Source: Defluviitaleaceae bacterium
Lineage (GTDB): Bacteria; Bacillota_A; Clostridia; Lachnospirales; WQUN01
Length of the DNA stretch: 9,724 nt
Reading direction: 5' to 3'
Assembly: GCA_009779525.1 (NCBI GenBank)
Contig: WREB01000024.1
Location: 1-9,724, forward strand
Below the pieces are notes generated by a model. That model made no database searches and was not told the DNA's origin. It saw only the letters and a program-made list of their open reading frames with translations. Positions 4,651 to 9,724 of the stretch are shown here, piece after piece. Each line of letters opens with the position of its first letter. Within the stretch, counting starts at the first letter, position 1. The position numbers and the translations under genes are program-made.

Positions 4651-6321
4651 ATGGGATTCATCCATAGATTTTGCGAAACAGAATTTTCTTCCCACGAAGA
4701 CTTCTACGAAAATTTCAAGCTGGAAATGCCCGAGCGTTTCAATTTCGGCTACGACGTGGTGGACCGCCTCGCCGCCTTGCAGCCGGACAAGACCGCGCTC
4801 GTATGGTGCAACGACCGCGGGGACGCCAAAACAATGAGCTTCGCGGACATAAGCCGGGTAAGCGACAAAATGGCAAACGCGCTAAAATCGCTTGGCGTCG
4901 GGCGCGGCGACATGGTCATGACGATGCTCAAGCGCCGTATCGAATACTGGCCGTTCGCTATAGCCGCGCATAAGATCGGCGCGGTGCTGATACCGGCGAC
5001 GCACATGCTGACCGAAAAGGACCTGGCGTACAGGATCGAGGCGGCGGGCATAAAAATGACGCTGACGGTCGAGGACGGCCCGCTCTGCGGCTACATCGAC
5101 GACGCCCAGCAAAAGACCGGCGATGTGCTTAGGGTTAAGGCGCTGCTATTCGGGAAACGCGAGGGCTACGTTAACTTCACGGAACTTTTCGAAAGCGCGC
5201 CGGAGACATTCGCCAGGCCCGCGTCCTACGATTTGCCCGGCGCGCGCGAAATGATGCTCATATACTTCACCTCGGGCACGACCGGAATGCCCAAGATGGC
5301 CGCGCACGACTTCCTTTACCCGCTCTGCCACCTAACCACCGCGAAATTTTGGCACGGGCTCGATTCGTCCGACCTCCACCTTTCGATCGCGGACACGGGT
5401 TGGGCGAAGGCGTCGTGGAGCCTCATATACGGCCAGTGGATCTGCGAGGCCGCCGTCTTCGTGTACGACTACGACGGCAAGTTCCAGCCGGCGGACCATC
5501 TGGCGCTTATCGACAAGTACAAAGTGACTTCGTTTTGCGCGCCGCCCACGTCCTACAGGTTTTTGATCAAGGAAGACATATCAAAATATTCCCTAAAGTC
5601 GCTGAAAAAATGCACGACCGCCGGCGAACCGCTTAACCCCGAGGTCTACAGGCGCTGGCTTGAGGCGACCGGCGTGATGATCCGCGAGGGGTTCGGCCAA
5701 TCCGAAAGCGTCGTGATGGTCGCGACCACCGTCTGGACGAAGCCCGTCCCGGGCTCGCTCGGGATGCTAATGCCCGAAACCGGGACGACGGTGCAAGACG
5801 AGCACGGCGACGAATGCGAGCCGGGCGAAGAGGGCGAAATCTGCGTCCGCGTCCCGGACGAGACAAACCGGCCGATAGGCCTGTTCATGGGCTACTACCG
5901 CGACGAAGAAAAAACGCGCGCAGTTTGGCGCGACGGGATATACCACACCGGCGACGCGGTATGGCAAAACGAGGACGGCTACGTTTTCTTCAAGGGGCGA
6001 AACGACGACATCATAAAAAGCTCCGGCTACCGCATCGGCCCGTTTGAAGTCGAATCCGCGCTGCTCGAGCATCCGGCGGTGCTGGAGTCGGCGGTGACCG
6101 CGGTCCCCGACGCCGACAGGGGCGCGAGCGTCAAGGCGACGATCGTGCTGACAAAAGGGTACGAGCCTTCCGACGCGCTAATAAAAGAGCTGCAGGACCA
6201 CGTCAAAAAAGTGACGGCGCCGTATAAATACCCGCGCATAATCGAATTCGCGGACGAGCTGCCGCGGACGATAAGCCAAAAGATCCGGCGGAAAGAAATC
6301 CGCGAGCGCGACTCGATCTGA
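4651..6321 (+). CDS. AMP-forming acyl-CoA synthetase (acetyl/medium-chain acyl-CoA synthetase-like)
   Basis: A 556-residue ligase that activates a carboxylic acid with ATP to acyl-AMP and transfers it to CoA, releasing AMP and pyrophosphate. ANL-superfamily motifs appear in order: YFTSGTTGMPK (205-215), DTGWAKASW (248-256), TAGEPLNPEV (323-332), EGFGQSE (346-352), HTGD (432-435), GRNDDIIKSSGYRIGPFEVE (449-468), and the C-terminal lysine motif at 537-547. DTGWAK and the overall length point to the acetyl/medium-chain (ACSM-like) branch and away from FadD. Lys544 is kept, but the residue before it, normally Gly, is Gln543. Start chosen from GGGAG (4639-4643) seven bases before the ATG. It follows the XRE-cupin regulator and probably is controlled by it. 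The substrate is not decided by sequence; short or branched acids linked to the upstream oxidoreductase are plausible. Confidence 0.93.
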   Translation: MGFIHRFCETEFSSHEDFYENFKLEMPERFNFGYDVVDRLAALQPDKTALVWCNDRGDAKTMSFADISRVSDKMANALKSLGVGRGDMVMTMLKRRIEYWPFAIAAHKIGAVLIPATHMLTEKDLAYRIEAAGIKMTLTVEDGPLCGYIDDAQQKTGDVLRVKALLFGKREGYVNFTELFESAPETFARPASYDLPGAREMMLIYFTSGTTGMPKMAAHDFLYPLCHLTTAKFWHGLDSSDLHLSIADTGWAKASWSLIYGQWICEAAVFVYDYDGKFQPADHLALIDKYKVTSFCAPPTSYRFLIKEDISKYSLKSLKKCTTAGEPLNPEVYRRWLEATGVMIREGFGQSESVVMVATTVWTKPVPGSLGMLMPETGTTVQDEHGDECEPGEEGEICVRVPDETNRPIGLFMGYYRDEEKTRAVWRDGIYHTGDAVWQNEDGYVFFKGRNDDIIKSSGYRIGPFEVESALLEHPAVLESAVTAVPDADRGASVKATIVLTKGYEPSDALIKELQDHVKKVTAPYKYPRIIEFADELPRTISQKIRRKEIRERDSI

Positions 6322-6340
6322 CCCCGGGTCAAACCCGGGG
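6322..6340. repeat. Perfect hairpin abutting the ligase stop codon; second copy of the 16-base palindrome
   Basis: CCCCGGGT (6322-6329) pairs with ACCCGGGG (6333-6340) around a three-base loop, starting on the base after the TGA. The 16 bases at 6323-6338 match 3956-3971 with one difference. Without a following T-run it is not a standard intrinsic terminator, but so strong a stem could still stabilise the mRNA end or cause partial termination before the BTAD regulator. Confidence 0.55.
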
Positions 6341-6384
6341 CCGGCCCGCGACGGCAAAATAAAAATTCGGCAGGGAATGCTTCC

Positions 6385-7560
6385 ATGATAGAAATTACCG
6401 CGCTCGGAAACTTCGTCGTATCGATCAACGGTAAAAACGTTTCCGAATATTTCAGGCATACCAAAAAACTTTTGCACCTTTTCGGCCTGATCCTTTTAAA
6501 CCGCGGCAAGCCGACGCCGACAGAGACGATCCGCGAGGCGGTATGGGGCGACGGCGAAGAAAGCGACGCAAAGAAGGCGTTGCAAAACCTGGTGTACAGG
6601 CTTCGGGCGCTCTTTATCGAAAACGGGATACCGGACGTCCTAATTTACCAAAACAAAACCTACAGCCTTAACGAAAGCCATCCGTTTTCAGCCGACATCT
6701 ACAGATTCGAGGACGCCTGCCAAAATGCGCGCCACGCTTCGGCGGACGAATCTTCGCGAATCAAATATTTAAGCGAGGCGTGCGGGCTTTACGGCGGGCC
6801 GCTCATCTTCGGCCAGATCATTGACGACAGGCACGCGCTCGCCGCGGCCGACAGGTACAAGCGCATGTACATAGATTCGGTATGCGCCCTCGGCGACATC
6901 TACCGCGAAGCGAAGGATTACGAAAAGCTTTTTGCGGTCTGCGAGAAGGCGGTCCGCCTCGAGCCGACGGACGAATCCGTCTGCCTCCGATTCGCGGAGG
7001 GGCTAAACGCAAACGGAATGCATTCGCAGGCGATCCATCTGATCGAAAATTTCCAGGAAATAAGCTACCGCGAAACCGGAAAGACATTGTCCGAAGCGTT
7101 GGGCCAAATCTATAAGCAGATCGACGGGGCCAAGCAGACCGAGAAGCACGACGCCGTCTTCGTCATGAACGAGCTTATGGAGCTCAATACGCTCGAAAAG
7201 GCGATGTACTGCGGCTTCGACGTCTTCAAGGATATCTTCCGCTACGAAACGCGCCAGGCAAAGCGCCGCGGGTATGTCGTTACGTTGATTTTGATCGAGA
7301 CCCACGGGGCGAACGGCTGCGAGCTGCCCGCGAGGGTATTGACCAAGGCGAAAAAAAGCCTGAACGAATGCTGCATGCTGACGCTGCGCAGAGGAGACGT
7401 CTTTTCTAGCTATTCGAAGTCGATCACGGCGGTTTTGATAATCGCCGGAAGCGAAATGGACGCAAACGTCGTGATAAGCAGGATCCGCGACATGTTCTAC
7501 GAACGCTTTAAGATAGATAGGGTATACCTGCGCTTCGAGCGGCAGGTCTCCATTCCCTGA
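6385..7560 (+). CDS. BTAD-domain (SARP-like) transcriptional regulator with degenerate GGDEF-like C-terminus
   Basis: A 391-residue protein. Residues 1-98 form an OmpR/PhoB-type winged helix (ITALGNFVVSINGK, then ...TETIREAVWGD...ALQNLVYRLR). Residues about 100-245 are an all-helical bacterial transcriptional activation domain with TPR-like repeats (YLSEACGLYGGPL, ...YREAKDYEKLFAVCEKAVRLEP). The tail (about 278-374) has the layout of a GGDEF domain: FDVFKDIFRYETRQAKRRG, VVTLILIETH, LRRGDVFSSYSKSI, VLIIAGSEMDANVVISRIR. The GGDEF signature itself is replaced by SSYSKSI (341-347), so no diguanylate cyclase activity is expected and the tail may bind a ligand or partner. AGGGA (6372-6376) lies eight bases before the ATG. 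The gene sits between two ligase genes and is a likely activator of the fusion gene 25 bases downstream. The domain calls are by pattern, the GGDEF-like one least sure. Confidence 0.88.
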   Translation: MIEITALGNFVVSINGKNVSEYFRHTKKLLHLFGLILLNRGKPTPTETIREAVWGDGEESDAKKALQNLVYRLRALFIENGIPDVLIYQNKTYSLNESHPFSADIYRFEDACQNARHASADESSRIKYLSEACGLYGGPLIFGQIIDDRHALAAADRYKRMYIDSVCALGDIYREAKDYEKLFAVCEKAVRLEPTDESVCLRFAEGLNANGMHSQAIHLIENFQEISYRETGKTLSEALGQIYKQIDGAKQTEKHDAVFVMNELMELNTLEKAMYCGFDVFKDIFRYETRQAKRRGYVVTLILIETHGANGCELPARVLTKAKKSLNECCMLTLRRGDVFSSYSKSITAVLIIAGSEMDANVVISRIRDMFYERFKIDRVYLRFERQVSIP

Positions 7561-7585
7561 AAATAAACCAAACGGAGCGATAAAA

Positions 7586-9724
7586 ATGAAAATTGCGTTT
7601 TCCACCCTCGCCTGCCCCGAGGAAAGCTGGCAGGACATATATTCGATCGCGAAGGACGCCGGGTTCGACGGCATAGAGATGCGCGGGCTTGGCAAAAACG
7701 TGTTCGCGGCTAGGGGCCTCGTCGCGTCGGAAGCCGCGATCGACGGCGCGAGGGACAAGCTGAAGGCGATCCGCATATCGATACCGTGCTTCTCCTCTGA
7801 CTGCTGCCTCGGCGACGCGGACAAAACCGAAGAAAACCGCGCCCTCGTCCTCGAATACATCGAGTGGGCGCGCAGGTTCGGCTCCGATTTCGTGAGGGTG
7901 CTGGGCGACCGCGACGTCTATCCGGCGGGGGACATCGACGACGAGCTTGTGATAAGCCAGCTGCGCGAACTGTCACAAGCCGCGGAGCATAGCGGCGTGA
8001 CGCTTCTGATCGAGACGAACGGCGCCTACGCCGAAACTAGCCGCCTAAGAAAGCTGCTGGAGGCGGTCGCAAGCGACTCGGTCGGCGTGCTATGGGACAT
8101 CCACCATCCCTACCGGGTCTTCGGCGAATCGCCCGAAACGACGGTGCAAAACCTCGGCGCGTACATTAAGTACGTCCACGCGAAGGATTCGGTGATCGAA
8201 AACGGAAAGCCCTCCTACCGGCTGATGGGCGAAGGGGACCTGCCGGTCCGCGAAATGATGATGGCGCTGCGCTCGATCAACTACGAGGGCTACGTCTCGC
8301 TCGAATGGGTAAAGCGGTGGGCGTCCGAGCTCGAGGACGCGGGTATAGTTTTCCCGCATTTCGTGAACTACATGAAGCAGTACCTAGGCAGGCCGGCCGC
8401 GCAGGGCGCGCTTTTCGACAACGACGCCAAGACGGGCAAATACATATGGGAAAAAGAAACGCTAATCGACCTCACATTCCCGCAGCTGCTGGACCGCATC
8501 GCGGACGAATTCCCCGACCAGTACGCCTTCCGCTACACCACGCTCGACTACGCGCGCACGTACAGGCAGTTCAACCAGGACGTCAACGCGTTCGCAAGGG
8601 CCTTATCTTCGCTTGGGGTCAAGCGCGGCGACAAAGTTTCGGTATGGGCGACCAACGTGCCCGAATGGTACATAACGTTTTGGGCGACGGTTAAAATCGG
8701 CGCGATACTCGTGACCGTAAACACCGCGTACAAGATACACGAGGCGGAATTTTTGCTGCGCCAGTCCGACACGCACACGCTGGTCATGATCGAAAGCCAC
8801 AAAGATTCCGACTACGCGTCCACCGTGCGCGAAATATGCCCGGAACTTTTGACGCGCGGCGCGGGAGAAGCGCTCCACGCCAAGCGCCTGCCGTTCCTTC
8901 GAAACGTGATAACGGTCGGGTTTAAAATGCAAGGCTGCCTGACCTGGGACCAGGCCATGCGGCGCGAAACCGAAACGCCCGCCGAATACGTATACCAGCG
9001 CATGGCGCTGATAAGCCAGCACGACGTCTGCAACATCCAGTACACATCCGGCACGACCGGCTTCCCCAAAGGCGTCATGCTCACGCACCACAACGTAATC
9101 AACAACGGAAAGAACATCGGCGACAGGATGGATTTTTCGACCGCCGACAAACTGATGATACAAGTCCCGATGTTCCACTGCTTCGGGCTGGTGCTTGCCA
9201 TGACCGCCGCCGTCACGCACGGCTCGACCATGTGCCCGCTGCCGCACTTCTCGCCGAAGCAATCGCTCGACTGCGTCAATAAAGAAAAAATAACCGCGTT
9301 CCACGGAGTCCCGACTATGTTCATCGCGATGATGGAACACGAAGACTTCGCCAAAACAGACTTTTCAAGCGTGCGCACGGGAATAATGGCGGGAAGCGTC
9401 TGCCCGCCCAAAGTCAGGCGCGACGCGATGGAAAAAATGAACATGACCGGACTTACCGTCGTGTACGGACAAACCGAATCCTCCCCGGGCTGCACGATGA
9501 ACCGCATGGAAGACCCGATAGACGAAAGGCTTACGACCGTCGGCCGCGCGCTTCCGGGCGCCGAATGCAAGATCGTCGACATCCATACGGGGCTTGACCT
9601 ACCCGACGGCGCCGACGGTGAATTCGTCGCGCGCGGCTATAATATAATGAAGGGATACTACAAAATGCCCGAAGCCACCGCAAGCGTCGTCGACGAAAAC
9701 GGCTGGCTGCACACGGGCGACCTG
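7586..9724 (+). CDS. Fusion of xylose-isomerase-like TIM barrel and AMP-forming acyl-CoA ligase (partial, C-terminus off the window)
   Basis: One uninterrupted frame of 713 codons to the window edge. Residues 1-267 are a sugar-phosphate isomerase/epimerase-type TIM barrel (IolE/IolI/AP-endonuclease-2 superfamily) with the expected metal ligands Glu143 (LIETNG), Asp171 (WDIHH), His198 (HAKD) and Glu240 (LEW). A linker of about 25 residues follows. From about 294 comes an ANL adenylating ligase: YTSGTTGFPKG at 486-496, YGQTES at 627-632, HTGDL at 709-713. The window ends at that motif; by family some 120-150 residues, including the catalytic C-terminal lysine, should follow. The ligase half differs clearly from the ligase at 4651 and looks more like FadD-type medium/long-chain acyl-CoA ligases. 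GGAG (7574-7577) lies eight bases before the ATG. A barrel acting on a sugar, inositol-like or hydroxy-keto acid whose product is then activated as a CoA ester is a hypothesis. Confidence 0.92.
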   Translation, partial: MKIAFSTLACPEESWQDIYSIAKDAGFDGIEMRGLGKNVFAARGLVASEAAIDGARDKLKAIRISIPCFSSDCCLGDADKTEENRALVLEYIEWARRFGSDFVRVLGDRDVYPAGDIDDELVISQLRELSQAAEHSGVTLLIETNGAYAETSRLRKLLEAVASDSVGVLWDIHHPYRVFGESPETTVQNLGAYIKYVHAKDSVIENGKPSYRLMGEGDLPVREMMMALRSINYEGYVSLEWVKRWASELEDAGIVFPHFVNYMKQYLGRPAAQGALFDNDAKTGKYIWEKETLIDLTFPQLLDRIADEFPDQYAFRYTTLDYARTYRQFNQDVNAFARALSSLGVKRGDKVSVWATNVPEWYITFWATVKIGAILVTVNTAYKIHEAEFLLRQSDTHTLVMIESHKDSDYASTVREICPELLTRGAGEALHAKRLPFLRNVITVGFKMQGCLTWDQAMRRETETPAEYVYQRMALISQHDVCNIQYTSGTTGFPKGVMLTHHNVINNGKNIGDRMDFSTADKLMIQVPMFHCFGLVLAMTAAVTHGSTMCPLPHFSPKQSLDCVNKEKITAFHGVPTMFIAMMEHEDFAKTDFSSVRTGIMAGSVCPPKVRRDAMEKMNMTGLTVVYGQTESSPGCTMNRMEDPIDERLTTVGRALPGAECKIVDIHTGLDLPDGADGEFVARGYNIMKGYYKMPEATASVVDENGWLHTGDL

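Noticed and set aside
7003..7860. A 285-codon antisense open frame across the BTAD and barrel genes
   Set aside because: It covers parts of two genes that are clear on the other strand, with no domain pattern or plausible start site.
8384..8465. Frameshift or missed stop joining two separate genes (barrel and ligase)
   Set aside because: I read the frame codon by codon through the junction: no stop, no start with a ribosome site, and a linker of ordinary composition. A sequencing error cannot be excluded but is not suggested.
8603..9582. Two long overlapping antisense open frames across the ligase half of the fusion
   Set aside because: The plus strand encodes the continuous ligase with its signature motifs, and the two antisense frames conflict with each other. 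Both are shadows.

Overview
The window looks like chromosomal DNA of an anaerobic, fairly GC-rich bacterium, most likely a member of Clostridia (Bacillota). The reasons are an oxygen-sensitive 2-oxoacid:ferredoxin oxidoreductase operon in the order P-loop ATPase, ferredoxin-like subunit, alpha, beta, gamma; good Shine-Dalgarno sites before most genes; a BTAD-type regulator with a decayed GGDEF-like tail; and a lipoprotein with a Pro/Thr-rich stalk. The lineage is an inference from gene content. I see no rRNA, tRNA, CRISPR array, transposase or phage gene.

Layout. (1) 1-440, minus strand: the N-terminal part of a lipoprotein with a malectin-like domain, running off the left edge. (2) 441-621: a divergent intergenic region. 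It holds a near-consensus promoter pointing right, placed so that transcription should start at or next to the ATG at 622 (a likely leaderless mRNA), and a weaker candidate promoter pointing left with a hairpin in the leader. (3) 622-3908, plus strand: a five-gene operon of SIMIBI/ParA-like ATPase, 2x[4Fe-4S] subunit, VorB-type alpha subunit, thiamine-pyrophosphate beta subunit and gamma subunit. Together the last four make a complete four-subunit 2-oxoacid:ferredoxin oxidoreductase, probably for branched-chain 2-oxoacids. (4) 3909-4022: a palindrome-rich spacer carrying a near-perfect second copy of the 3' end of the gamma-subunit gene. (5) 4023-9724, plus strand: a second group of four genes. 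These are an XRE-cupin regulator, an AMP-forming acyl-CoA synthetase of the acetyl/medium-chain type, a BTAD regulator, and a very large open frame cut by the right edge. That last frame fuses an intact xylose-isomerase-like TIM barrel to a second, different AMP-forming acyl-CoA ligase.

How the genes may fit together (inference). The oxidoreductase turns amino-acid-derived 2-oxoacids, CoA and oxidised ferredoxin into acyl-CoA, CO2 and reduced ferredoxin, or runs in reverse to make 2-oxoacids. The two ligases interconvert carboxylic acids and acyl-CoA. Two ligand-sensing regulators of different families lie among the ligase genes, which suggests that the second group handles a particular organic acid or sugar acid. 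The TIM-barrel/ligase fusion is the most unusual gene. It keeps all four expected metal ligands in the barrel and the adenylation motifs in the ligase half, so it looks like a working two-domain enzyme and not a broken gene or a chance joining.
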